NCBI GenBank assembly: GCA_022605405.1
Contig: JABYQQ010000003.1
Span: forward strand, 992,001 to 1,056,000
Length of the DNA stretch: 64,000 bases
From: Earliella scabrosa
Taxonomy: Eukaryota; Basidiomycota; Agaricomycetes; Polyporales; Polyporaceae
Reading direction: 5' to 3'
Position numbers and translations under genes: made by a program. This document shows, one piece after another, positions 31,570 to 42,338 of the stretch. The notes beneath the pieces are model-generated. The model saw only the letters and a list, made by a program, of their open reading frames with translations. It was not told where the DNA came from and made no database searches. How positions within the stretch are numbered: the first letter of the stretch is position 1; every line of letters begins with the position of its first letter.

Positions 31570-32533
31570 GATGGAGGTCACTGTATGCAAGATAATTCGC
31601 GCGAGAAGCTGTCTGTCTGACTAGCTGCTGCAGTAACGGAGACAAATGATTGGTGAGGATGCTGAGTCAGGGTGAGTGCGTTCGGGCCAATGTTGGTGCA
31701 TAGAGGGGCACACGGTCTCTAACATGCTCCGAGCGACATGGAGGTCGATCGATTGTTGAAGAGCATGGAGTTGAGCTGCCGGCTCGGTGTCGAGGTTAGG
31801 GCGACATAACAAAGGGCATTAGAACCTCGGAGGGAGTAGAAGCGCTCAAGACAGCGTGGATGAGCTCATCCGCGACCGTGCCGACGGCATGTCACATCTC
31901 ATGCAACGTGACGATCGCAATCGGGGCGCTGAAACTTAAAGAGATAAACCTCCTGGCTCCAATCCTGATCCGGATTGGCTAGCAAGAGCTCACAACCTGC
32001 ACCTGCGAAGATTCCGTCGGTTAGGTGGACTAGTCTGGCTTCTACAACATTGGGTCAGTTATGCTGTAGAAGCATCATCACCATCACCTCAGTCTGTGAT
32101 CGAGGCTAGGGTTATCGTTACATGCACCTCCGCCGATGTCGATTGCGGATGGATCCAAGCAATGGGTGCGTACGACTCGGGATCCTCGGGCGATTTCGGT
32201 GGTGTGAAGTTTGAGAGCAACGTGCAAGAGTCAGCAAGTAACTTGATGTACCAGTACATAGTCCATGTATCGTAGTGAGGCATGATGGTACTAGAACAAG
32301 GATATTCATCCAGTCGCGCTCCTGATGCAGCAACATAATACCCACATGAAACCCAGAGGAGGAATGACAACAGATACCCAAAGAACAAGAGGTAGGGGAT
32401 ACAAATACAGTCAGTCAGATATGATGAGTTGCGGAGCGGAATTCCGGGATCGTCGTGTTGTGTAGATGTGAAGGACTCAGCCGGTGCGTGGACACTTCTC
32501 CGCCCGGGAGAGAGAGCCCTTAGTGACGAAGGT
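31570..32533. other. 964 bp with one probable unassigned coding fragment
   Basis: Most of this stretch shows no family. On the minus strand, 32045..31899 reads as a convincing exon (RLVHLTDGIFAGAGCELLLA, then NPDQDWSQEVYLFKFQRP) ending in a stop at 31899. Further upstream, 32350..32100 has a possible membrane segment (LLFFGYLLSFLLWVSCGYYV) and a Pro-rich piece (NFTPPKSPEDPESYAPIAW). I could not join these with in-phase splice sites. Confidence 0.35.
31899..32045 (-). CDS. Probable terminal exon of an unassigned gene
   Basis: The open frame after a TTGTAG acceptor reads ARLVHLTDGIFAGAGCELLL, then ANPDQDWSQEVYLFKFQRP, and stops at TGA (31901..31899). The amino-acid mix and absence of low-complexity sequence look like a folded domain edge. 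No family is recognised and the upstream exons are uncertain. It could belong to a small separate gene or extend the gene at 32534..33023. Confidence 0.3.
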   Translation of the reverse strand, partial: VEARLVHLTDGIFAGAGCELLLANPDQDWSQEVYLFKFQRPDCDRHVA

Positions 32534-33023
32534 TCAGTCATACAGGATGGCGGAGTTGGATGGGGGAGGGCGCACCTGAGGTAATAGCATGGCATCCTCT
32601 AAGCTGCGGACGATGATGGTCGCCCAGTCATGGCAGTTCGAGCTTCCCGGGCCGTGTTTACGGATGTGGGCGTTCACAAGGTCGGCGGCTGTGTCACTGT
32701 AGGCTTCGAGGGCACTCAGCACTTTGTCGTTGACCTCCCCAAGGAGGATCTTGCCCCCGTACGCGCCCAGTGGGTGATTACTCGTCAAATGGACGCGTCG
32801 TATCACCCGCGACTGGTAGCGGCCAGTGCCATCTGTCACCTAAGCGAAAACTTGTGAGTTCATGTGTAAGCGGCGCATCGACGGATGCGCCTGCGACTGG
32901 ACTCACCTCGTAGACGGTCGCATATGCGCGATCGTGGGCCTCGTAGCTGATGGCAAGCGTCCAGTGCTTTGGAGCAGCTTTGGTGGCGGCATCATACCAA
33001 ATGAGCCATAGATATGCTGCCAT
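32534..33023 (-). CDS. Small protein with an NCxDW motif, function unknown
   Basis: Two exons are exact. Exon 32907..33023 encodes 39 residues (MAAYLWLIWYDAATKAAPKH..) and ends GAG before GTGAGT. Exon 32839..32534 begins VTDGTGRYQSRVIRRVHL. The protein is 140 residues with motif SSNCHDWATIIVRSLEDA near the end. Many basidiomycete and ascomycete small proteins share this plan: an N-terminal strand pair, a middle helix, and NCQDW or NCHDW before a last helix. The Cys and a nearby His/Asp are suggestive of a papain-like or NlpC-like fold, but no catalytic role is shown. There is no signal peptide, and it may be cytosolic. The start was chosen because nothing upstream extends the frame sensibly. 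Confidence 0.6.
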
Positions 33024-33647
33024 ACTGACGAATGGGCAGGGAAGAGGCGCGTGAGATGCAGCTTGGAGAGCGGAGAGGTGAGGAAGCTCACAAAGACAAC
33101 GGTGTGCTTGCGGCAGTATATGTACTGGTAGCAAGCAGCGCCGGGATGTCCTTTCATATACTATGAAGGATGGTTATGGTTTCTATAGCACATGAGAAAG
33201 GGAGTCGACTAGCTTTGGACGGATGCCGGAGGAGAGCATGCGGCGATCTAAGGCGGGAGCATGGAGAGGCGTGGCTCTTGACGTCTGGGAGAAAGTAATA
33301 TATAAACAGAGGCCACTACGCCGGATCAGCAGAGGAGAGCACTAGCACATCCGCCCTTCCGAGCGAAGCACATCTGGAGTCCTCACGGAGAAAACGAATG
33401 CACTCAACAGTCGACGCTACACCAGTTCCTGTTCCGCGAGGGCCACGTGGCTCTAGAGCTGCCTAACTTGGACATGAACGCTAAACTTTCTCTCACTCTC
33501 ACGGCACCTGCTCCGAGTTGCTCGCACCTCGCACCCGACCCCTCCGCTTGCTTGTAACCTCTGCCGACCACTCCTGCACATCTGAGGCCCATCCAGACTG
33601 TCTGCGACCCTGCTCAACCTACCTCGATTCTGCTAGCATCCTGTGGC
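33024..33647. other. Divergent promoter region
   Basis: This 624 bp lies between the NCxDW gene (-) and URB2 (+). A TATATAAA occurs at 33298..33305. It is 343 bp before the URB2 start, so it may serve a long leader or an unseen transcript. No open frame is convincing. Confidence 0.4.
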
Positions 33648-36600
33648 ATGCAGGCACCGCAGAATGCGCAGGACTTCATACGCGCTCTCAAGGCCCCCTC
33701 GGACCCACCACATGTCGGCGGACCCTTGAAAATTGACATCGCACGGCAAGCATGGGATAACACCTATCTATACGTGCCCAACAAGGCTGAGGCTATCGTG
33801 GACTGGCTGCTCTCGCGCCTGTTAAGAGACAAATCCAGGGAACAGTGCGATCTTCTCTCATGTCCGCTGACCAGATAAATAACCTGAACGTCGCAGGCAA
33901 GAGAACCCTGTATACGACACGCGCTACTGGCAACTTCTCCTTGACATCCTATCCCCGTCTATTACTGCGAAGGCTGGCGATCGTGCCCGTGCAACAAGGG
34001 CGTGGCTCGTTCCGCTGTTGAACCGAATCCCTGTTGCGCCTATCTTCCTCGCCTACTTGGACATCCTCTCTACCTCCGCATACGTCGATCCCGCCCAGTG
34101 CGATATCGTCTTTCGGTGCATATTTATTCTATGGTCGCTAGCCGTTCCTAAAATCAACCCCGAAACGTTGCTTGACTGCTTCGGCGCAGTTGTCAAGTTG
34201 GGCGTGCCAATCGATGTTTCAGACGCGTCATGCGGCAAGCTGCAGGCGTTCCATGACCCCCGTGCGCTGTCAATGATCGTTTCGTCGTACCGGACATCAC
34301 TGTCCAATTCGGCGGCGAAGAAGAAGGTACGCAGCAGGTGGCTTCTCTTCCCGGACAAGCCACTAATCTCTTGTCACCTGCCTCCCAGCTGTATGCGCTC
34401 TTTCTCAAGCGGTACTTGCCCTACTGGCTCCGACTTGTGGCATGGAGCTGCGGACGAGGAGATACTTTGCCGTCGCTTATATCCGACATTTACGATGCCG
34501 GCATCGAGACTATGTTTGGACTCGACATCATCAAGCAAGCCGTAGACCTCAAGCAAGATACGATTCTGTCGGAGGCCCTTGAAGTCGCATCCGCTGAGTC
34601 GTCGGAGGTCTTGCTCCGGTGTCTTCCCCGTCTATTTGAGTCATACGTTCAAAGTGTCAAACGTTACAAGGGTTCGCTATTCAGCCAAGGCTCCAATCAA
34701 GCACCGGGCCAATTCACCGAACAAGTACAACGTACCGCTATGGTATTCTACGCCTCGTGCAATGCCTTGGCACGGATAGAAGGCGATACCAGCTCTTGGA
34801 CATGCCGCGTTGCTTTGCTTGATGTGGTCGAGAAGGAGAACTTGCTGAACGGGAACGACGAAGGGGCGAAGGCATTGCTGAGAGAGGACCGGAACCTGGC
34901 GTTGGAGGGACTTGCCAGTACGTGGGATGGTTCGTACCTACAGTTGCCTGTATTAGCGCAGCCACACTCAATTCCATCGACGTTAGAAGAAGCTGCTACA
35001 CGCACCGAGAGTGCCGTCAGGATACTGGCAATACTCACTCGCATAGATTACGACCTCATGTCTCAGTCCTTCCAGTTGGTCTTCCCACGACTGATCGTGG
35101 TAAGAAAGACAGCCTCCGAGGATGGATTCACCTAGACTCACGTCCGGACCCTGCCAGATTCCGCCCGAAATTTCCTCAGCGCTGCAATACCTCGAGATAC
35201 TTCTGGAATACGACTCAAAGACCAGGAACTTGCCATCCACGATAGCGCACCTCTCCGAGGCAGTCTCCGTACACCACCTTGAACGGATACCCGGAGGCCC
35301 CCCTGCGGTGTATCGTCTCGCGTCCGCCGGTCCGCTGACAAGCCTCCCGTTCCTGGATGAACTGTCCAGAGCCGTGCACAACTTCCTCACTCCGGGGCAG
35401 GTTGTTGACACTGCCCGCGAGGTCGTGCGCACCCTCAAAGACGTATACGAGCGCTTCAGCGAGCGCGGGGCGAAGGTAATGGCCGACCACGGAGACGGCC
35501 CGAGGAAGAAACGCAGAAAGGACACCCCGCTACCGTCGGAGGGTCCCTCGGAGCTTGAGTACCACGCTGTGGCCTTCGCACTTGTTGCGAAGGTCATGGT
35601 GGTTGTATTGCGATCATTGCCACTGCACACCCTGACGGATGCCGTGCGCGCGGAGGCAGAGCAATTAATAGTTGAAGGGCATGCCATGGTCGCCAGTCGC
35701 GCACTCGAAGAAGGCTTTGGCAAGACGGTCCGGACAGAGTCGTGGCCATGGCAGTTAGTCCTAACCGGGGCGCTGCATCTCCACTATGGTCTCGCACTTG
35801 CACCTGCCTCGCGGGTACAGGGTCAAGTTCATGGTAGCATCTCATCTGCTATACTGTCTTGCTTGTCTTCCGATGGCACAACGCCCGAGCTAATTGTAGA
35901 GATGGTGAGTGCATTCGAATCGTGTCCCTTGTAGTCATCACTTAATACGATGACGCAGCTGCGGACATTGATGCATCAATGTAGCATTGGTGCGATGGAG
36001 CCAGACGTTGTGCTTGACGGCTTGTTGAGCTACCTTGAGTCACATCTTGGCGACGATGGCGTCTCTTGGACAGGGAAGGCCCATTCCTTAAGCGGACATA
36101 GCGCTGGTAGCATTGCCGTATTGCACCTGCTGGTGGACAGATGGCTACCAGACTTCGAGTGAGTGCATTGCAGACCCCGTGTCCCATGTCCCTTCATTAT
36201 GCTCAATATGAGCCCGCAGTGCGTGGGCCACCTCGACACAACTGGAGCGTCTAGCCTCGATCCTCGTTAACGCGAGTCGAGAGCGTGTTGGCGTTCAACA
36301 GACTCTAGGCCTGACCGTGCATACGATCGTGTCCAGAATGTTGCGCTCCGCGCAGTTATGGGAATCGCTCAACATACGGGGTAGATTGTCTCTCCCTATC
36401 TGTCAGAGATGTTGCCCATGCTCATACTCCTATCTCGATCTAGACGCATTCCTTGCGCAGCTGCAGAAGCAGACCGCGTCACTTGACAGCGTTGATCTCT
36501 CAGCGACCCTTACGGACTTGACAGCAACAGCTCCGCGGCTAACGCGCGACGAACTGCTGTTGATCACGTCTGCATACAGGGTCCTCCTCGTTACTCCTCC

Positions 36601-38781
36601 CGAGTATCTCCCTCGGTCGCTGCATATCGAGCTGTTAAAGCGGGGTTTTGCTGCGGACGTCGCCGTCTTGCTCTCGCTGCTCTACGACAAAACAGGGCAT
36701 GTTTCTGAACGCCATCTCCTGGTTATCCGCGAGGTATTGCGACGGACGATTTCCTACCTTGGAGTAGTTGAAAGCCATGTATGTTCCAGTAGCCGTTCAC
36801 CCTTTGGTTGTGTGTTGCTCATGGCTATGCGACTTAGGTTCAGAGGGAGTTCTTGGACTACCTTCTGGGGCCCGGGTCAGCAACTCCGAATGGAAACTCG
36901 GCCTCAGCGAGCCAGGACCTCAGTATGGTTACGATGGATCTGATCGACATGTACCAAGGGTCTGTCATCCCCAAACTTTCTTCTATGGTGTATTCTCATA
37001 TGGCAGTCCAGATCACTTGTACGCGCCGCGAGGAACGGTAACGTTAACCCAGTGGTCGCCCTCGCTCGCCGCTATGGCGAAACCTACGTGAAGGATCGGC
37101 CCCGTGCTGCCGTGCAGGCGTCCCTTCTCATCGTTGATACCTTTGTGCAAAGTCACGTCCCGGAGAAGTGGGTTTAATGTGGTTTCTCATGGAACATGGA
37201 CGATGGGGTTCTAACTCGTTATGCCCTTTCAGTTTCTCTAGTGAATGTGTCGATGCTTTGCGTGACCTCCACGAACACATGCACGCGTTCTGCAGATCGC
37301 ATTTGTCACTCGAAACGTTCGGTGAAGATACTGGGCTAGAACGTCTGCTTTTGGATGTCTGGGCTCACCTGCAAACTCTCGAGCGGTGGTTGAAGATCGG
37401 AGGTATGGTTTCTTGCATCCACAAACAGCCACCTCATGACTGATGCTGACGGTACATAGATGGAACGGTTCCGAGCATCGGGCGTCGTCTGTCGAAGGCT
37501 TTGTTGCAGTGGACAGGCAGCGAACAGGAATTGACGACTCTGGCCCCAGCCGTGCTTTCCATCTTACTCGGGGAACTACAAAGCAGTGGGGGGAAGGAAC
37601 AAGTGGAGTACATGGTGGTGACCTACCTGGCCCTCGCTCGTAATCTCGGGGCTGGTGGTGAGTACCCGAGTATGTGTGTTTCGGCTAAGCTTACTGACCG
37701 AATGTGGCAGCTAATAGCCTGGAGTCCAAGTTGACAAGCGCATGTCGCTCACTGACGCCAGAAACATTCTCACTGGTGCTGGATCTGGTCTACGACGGGC
37801 TCCCATTGAACCGGGGATTGTCAACCTCTGACATCGCCAATCTGGTCCGTTTCTCTTCGACCTTACTGCGTGACGCACCCGAGGGTGAGTCGATGGACAA
37901 TGGAGGGTTGGGGGATTTGCTGAAGTATTACCAGGCACGTCCAAAATATGCCAAGCGCATACTACAAAATGCTTGAATCTCTTCGCGGACCACGAGCAGT
38001 TCACCACAGCACCTGCACTGCGCAGCGCGGTGCTTGACTTCGTCGCCCGCCAATGCAATGACAGAGTGAGTGTTTCGCCTCCCAGATGCATTGTAGTCTT
38101 CATCAGGGCTGACTTGTACATTAGCCTGCTTCCCTCAGGACGGTCGACCTCTCAAGCTTGTGGTCAATCCTCCGTGCCCTCCTAGTCGGCTCGCAGGAGC
38201 ACGAACCAAGCACAGACGCTCCCATCTTCCACAGCATCGTGAACGTCCTCAGCGCCCTAGTCCGCCTCCGCAGAGACCTCATCCTGAACACCCTGCCCCA
38301 CCTCGGCTTCGTTCTTCGGCAGCTCATCTCCTGCCTAAGAAGTCCACGCCCTCAGCTCGGCGGGAAGCAGAGCCGCCTCGTCATGGACACGCTCCCGCGC
38401 TGGATCAACGGCGCGCACCCGCTCTCGAGCGCAGAGAGCAAGGCACTCGCGCGGCTCCTCACTACGCTCACGACGAAGACGATGGTGCGTACGCACGGGC
38501 CCGCGGCGGAGGCGCAGAAGCCCGAGTCGCTCGTGCGCCCGTTCTCGAAGCACGCGGCGTACGTGCTCACCGCGTACGTCGCCGCGGTCAACGACCCGCT
38601 CTGCGTGATCTCAGCTGCAGTCAGGCGGGAGCTCATGCCGGGGCTGTTCGCGCTATGCGATATGCTGGGCGAACACAATCGGGACGCTATCATGGTTTCT
38701 GCGCTGGACACGGGCGGGAAGGCGACAATGAAGGCGCTGTGGAAGGAGTATGAGAAGCAGCGGTACGTCGGCAAGGGCTAG
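33648..38781 (+). CDS. URB2: Nucleolar pre-ribosomal factor Urb2/Npa2
   Basis: This is a very long alpha-helical protein from MQAPQNAQDFIRALKAP. Blocks include YDTRYWQLLLDILSPSITA, LKRYLPYWLRLVAWSCGRGD, YVQSVKRYKGSLFSQ, LEGLASTWD, a basic patch (DDGPRKKRRKDTP-like at about 35500) and a series of HEAT-like helices. The last block (38158..38781) is the Urb2/Npa2 C-terminal domain: HAAYVLTAYVAAVNDPLCVI, then REL, then PGLFALCDMLGEHNRD and ALDTGGKATMKALWKEYEKQ. Urb2 is needed for early 60S (27S pre-rRNA) maturation in the nucleolus. More than ten short introns are present, one just after DKSRE near 33838 and others near 34330, 36170 and 37080. Coordinates of interior exons are approximate. The gene ends 166 bp from the convergent threonine aldolase. 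Confidence 0.85.
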
Positions 38782-38947
38782 GGTCTAGACTCTAGAGCGT
38801 TATGCGGGAGAACGTCACCGGCGATGTGTTAACCTTGTCTATCTCGTACGTAAAACCTATACACCTCTATCCCACTGCTGGAAGCCAGACACGTCGAAAA
38901 CGTGCGGGGGCACAGTCTATCGGTCCACTACGATCTGATCCATACTC

Positions 38948-40741
38948 TCAACGCGACTCGCCCTCCGCCTTGGGGCGCTTGACGCCACGGACGTAAATGC
39001 TGCTGTATGGGCGTCCGTTCGGGTACGTCTTCTTTTCCGGTGGTACGAAGCCAGCGGCCTTCTTCTCCTCCGCGAGCTGGCGAACCACAGCGAGGAGGTC
39101 TTCTACGGCCTGTGGCGAGGTCTGCAGGTGCACAACGAGCCGCGAGCTACTGAGCGCGATCGGGTCTGGGAGTTGGCTCGCCCTCTCCACGATCTCCGCA
39201 TAGGTAACACCGATGGGGGACGGGTCAAAGAACACCTGACATGATTGCAAGTTAGATGGATGATCGCGCAAAAACGTTGCACGGGAATGGCTCACCATGC
39301 AGGTCTCCGCCGCACTGGTGATATCAACGCCGATCTCAACGAGGCCGGTCTCGAGCTTGCGCGTGAGCTCATGGACAGATGGCAGGAGAGGGTAGTTGTG
39401 CGTGAGGGCGTAGCCGGCGGCTGCGGCCATGAAGCCCGTCTGGCGCATACCGCCGCCAAACATTTTCCTGAACCAGCGCGCCTTCTGGATGTAGTCCTTG
39501 GGACCGACGAGGCAAGATCCGATTGGCGCGCCTGGTGCAGAGAACAAGTCAGTCGAATCGTAGGCAGACAGCTGACCCGGATCACGGGTGACGGGGTGAA
39601 TGTGAAGTGAGAGACGACTGACCGAGGCCCTTGCTGAAGCACAGGCTGACGGAGTCGAAGGGGGCCAAGAGCACATCGAGCGAGGTGCCGGTCTCAGCAG
39701 CAACGTGCCAGATGCGTGCGCCGTCGAGGTGCATCTTGAGGCCGTTGCTGTGAGCGTATTCCGCGATGCGGATGATCTCGTCCTGAGGGAAGATGGTGCC
39801 GTTAAGCGTGTTCTCGAGGGAAATAACCTTGGTGGGACAGCTGTGGATGGGGTAAGCGGATGTAGGATCAAATGAAATGTAGTTGTACCAGTGGATTTCC
39901 TCCCCGAGGACGACGTGCTCCTGCACGTCCTCTAAGGTGATATGGTGTCCTATATTCCGGCGTGAGCTACCTGCGGATAGCTTGGTGGAATAATACTGTA
40001 CCGTTGGAGGGGACGACCATTTGGGCATGCGCACCAGAATGTTGTGCAAGACCGCCGGCCTCATATCTGTTTCGCCATGTCAAACTTCACATCTGAAAGT
40101 CGAGTCATTGACACCTACCGCACGATATGCGAGCGGTGATCACATAGGACAGCATGAGGAGGTTGTTGAAGGTGTGTCCTCAAACCAAGTTGGTTGGACA
40201 TTGTGCCAGACGGCACAAACAGCGCAGCCTCCTTGCCAGTAACCTTGGCCATGTGTGCCTCCAGAGCTAATGTGCAAGGCTCATGGTAGACATCGTCACC
40301 GACCGACGCTCTGGTAGCATAAGCATACATTTCCGGAGTGGGGGCTGGGATACTGCAAGGTGAATTCGCGCCACAATGATCGACGAGAGCCGACTAACCC
40401 GTAATGGTGTCGGCTAATTCGCGACATGAGTGTGAGCGATGTGTGCACACTCGTCAAGCAGCAGCTTACATATGAAGCTTCTGGAGATCTCCTTCATGCC
40501 TCTCTTGTTGTCCTATGGCGCGTTATCGTGAGTCACACGGTGTGCTTGGTGTGCGGATAAGACTGACCTCATCTTGCGTCAAGGAGAGGATGTCAACCTT
40601 GATCTGCTCGGCGACGCGTCTGCGTGCCTCATCCAAATCGATGCCGGACATGTTTGATGAACTTCGCGCGACAAAGAGCGGGACTCTGAGGAAGCTGGAG
40701 CGGAGGGCGAGGCCAAGAGAGTGGACGAGAGGAAGAGACAT
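38948..40741 (-). CDS. GLY1: L-threonine aldolase (PLP enzyme), probably mitochondrial and cytosolic
   Basis: The PLP enzyme cleaves threonine to glycine and acetaldehyde. Conserved stretches are ISDTITAPTPEMYAYAT, SVGDDVYHEP, LFVPSGTMSNQLGLRTH, HLDGARIWHVA, the lysine loop LCFSKGLG/APIGSCLVG and FGGGMRQTGFMAAAAGYAL. The Schiff-base lysine is in FSKGLG, with an intron right after. The region before APTPEMY contains a 15 nt micro-exon (40399..40413) between two introns. The N-terminus (MSLPLVHSLGLALRSSFLRV) is Arg/Ser-rich and leader-like. A second ATG at 40651 (MSGIDLDEARRR) gives a protein without it, so dual localisation is possible. Conserved FRSDT reads FISDT here, unless a splice site is misplaced. 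The C-terminal tail after TYPNGRPYSS is basic and specific to this lineage. Confidence 0.88.
40399..40413 (-). other. 15 nt micro-exon of the threonine aldolase gene
   Basis: CCGACACCATTACGG is bounded by AATTAG at the acceptor and GTTAGT at the donor, giving SDTIT in frame with both neighbours. The upstream exon ends ..TTCATAT before GTAAGC, and the downstream exon begins after CCCAG. Confidence 0.65.
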
Positions 40742-41151
40742 GAGAGAGCGTTAATATTGGTGGTTTATTTGTAGATCCGGCCACGCGAGAGCATGTGGGA
40801 GCCTGGTCCGTGGCTGGCGAGAACGTGAGGATCGCGACAGTCAGCAGCTGGCGGCCGCGGAGCCAGTCAGCATCGACTCTCTGCCGACCGACACTCAAAA
40901 TCCAAAATGCACGGATCTGCGGTCTCCGCTTCCGGCGTCCGACGCCGACCACGTGCGTCCGGCGTTCCGGCGCCTGATTCGAGCCTCGACGCCGTCTGCA
41001 ACAACGCCGGCAGCTGCAGGCTGAGGCTCTGCTTTTCTCTCGTCTTCTTTAGTCTTCGCCCTCCATCTCCCGTCTCCTTTCTCCCGTCTTCGGGCTCTGC
41101 TCTTGGTCTCTCTGTTTCCCTGTCTTGTATATCAGTTCCGACTCTTCCACG
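40742..41151. other. Divergent promoter region
   Basis: This 410 bp lies between threonine aldolase (-) and the small zinc protein (+). It is CT-rich from about 41030, which fits a leader sequence. No repeat was seen. Confidence 0.45.
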
Positions 41152-41550
41152 ATGGGCAATGTATACCTTCTTCCCCCGATACCAGCCGGCACCAGCTCAC
41201 CTCGTCCGCTGCTCAAATTTCCAGGGTGCTAAGGCAGCGCAGAAGAGGGAGAGGAACGCCGCCAAGGCGGGCGCCACTGCGAAGAGCCAGACCAAAGTGA
41301 ACCAGGCCGCCATGAACATCGTCTGCCAGACATGCAAGCAAGCCTTTGTGAGTACACTCATACTCACCGAGCTCTGCCGTCTGTGCCCTGACCGCATCTA
41401 TCCAGCTCTTGACCACCCGTGCCCCCGCGTGAGTCCCCCATGCGGTTCACCACCCTGATTGAATTTTGACGTCTTGCCAGCTTGGAGGAACACGCGCAAA
41501 ACAAGCACAGCAAGAGCATGGCAGAATGCTTCCCTACTTACGGGAAGTAA
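41152..41550 (+). CDS. Small zinc-binding protein of the At2g23090/zf-met2 type
   Basis: Four exons encode 74 residues: 41152..41160, 41225..41347, 41406..41428 and 41481..41550. Exon 1 codes only Met-Gly-Asn. The spliced protein has a Lys/Arg/Ala-rich N-terminus (GAKAAQKRERNAAKAG), then SQTKVNQAAMNIVCQTCKQA, an intervening strand LLTTRAPALEEH and the end AQNKHSKSMAECFP. The CxxC, plus His in EEHAQNKH and Cys in ECFP, could bind one zinc ion. The same layout is known from a plant protein structure (At2g23090) and human/yeast SERF-like proteins. The role is unclear. The first exon was identified by matching the family start MGNG, which makes the 9 nt exon likely rather than a missed start. Confidence 0.82.
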
Positions 41551-41774
41551 TCCTCCGCCCTTCATGTCTCGTTCTCCTGCTTCTTTCTCGGGTCCTGGGC
41601 ATGTATATCGTCTGTCTCGGTTTGCACCTGTATCCAGCGGGCTTTCGCGAGTAGAAGGGTCTGGGCGTGTAGTGCATTAGAGGAATTATACGGATACAGC
41701 TATAGCATGCAAGTCATCGCATAGATTGGTTCGAACACCCTGCGTTCGTCCCAGCGCGCTGCCTCGCGTGCTCG

Positions 41775-42180
41775 TCATAGCGAAGTGAACGCGCCTGGGC
41801 CGCCTCCTGCTGCCGCTCCGACCGCTTGCATCTTCTCTCCGACCTTCTTGTTCACCTCGAAGAACTTGGCCACACAGCGGTCTATGCAGACGCTCTCGCC
41901 CTTGTTCAGGTCACCCTCGGCGTATCGTGTGCTGATGCATTTTGCGTGACATGACCTGCCGTTTGGTGAGTACGCACACGGGCAGGACGCGTCAATCATG
42001 AGGGACTAACGAGACCAGGCGGTTGAAAATGTCTGTGATCATGTCCAGTCTGGCGCGCACATGTTAGGACATAGCATCATGACACGTAGAACTGGATACT
42101 CACTCTGAAGTGGCCATGTCTACGCGCTCCTGATTGATACCACCCGCGCTGGGTCCCGCGCCGCGTCCGAGGAAAGACAT
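41775..42180 (-). CDS. TIM10: Tim10, mitochondrial intermembrane-space chaperone
   Basis: Four coding exons start at [19 protein letters not shown] (42180). The splices GA/GTGAGT, TC/GTTAGT and the CGGCAG acceptor give [20 protein letters not shown]. The paired CX3C motifs are CHAKC and CIDRC, separated by [16 protein letters not shown], the exact small-Tim spacing. Cys pairs form disulfides through the Mia40 import route. Tim9-Tim10 hexamers escort hydrophobic precursors across the intermembrane space. About 90 residues is the normal size; the C-terminus ([13 protein letters not shown]) is Gly-rich and short. Its start is 671 bp from the divergent UTP4 start, and the transposon at 42339..42706 lies between them. 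Confidence 0.93.
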
Positions 42181-42338
42181 AATGGAGCTTTGGTGAAGAA
42201 GATGGGGAGGGTGCAAGAGTGTGTTAGGAAGTCAAGACAGCGAGAAGGACTTGCTGCTTGGAGTCGAGGTGGTCGCTGGACAAGCCGAGAGACGAAGGCG
42301 CCGCGAATACAGCGCGTCATGGCCCTCCTGCTATATTA

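Noticed and set aside
33298..33305. TATATAAA as the URB2 TATA box
   Set aside because: Lies 343 bp upstream of the start codon with no sign of a leader that long. Kept only as a note.
41728..41740. GGTTCGAACACC resembling a tRNA T-loop
   Set aside because: No matching acceptor stem, D-arm or anticodon arm at proper spacing.
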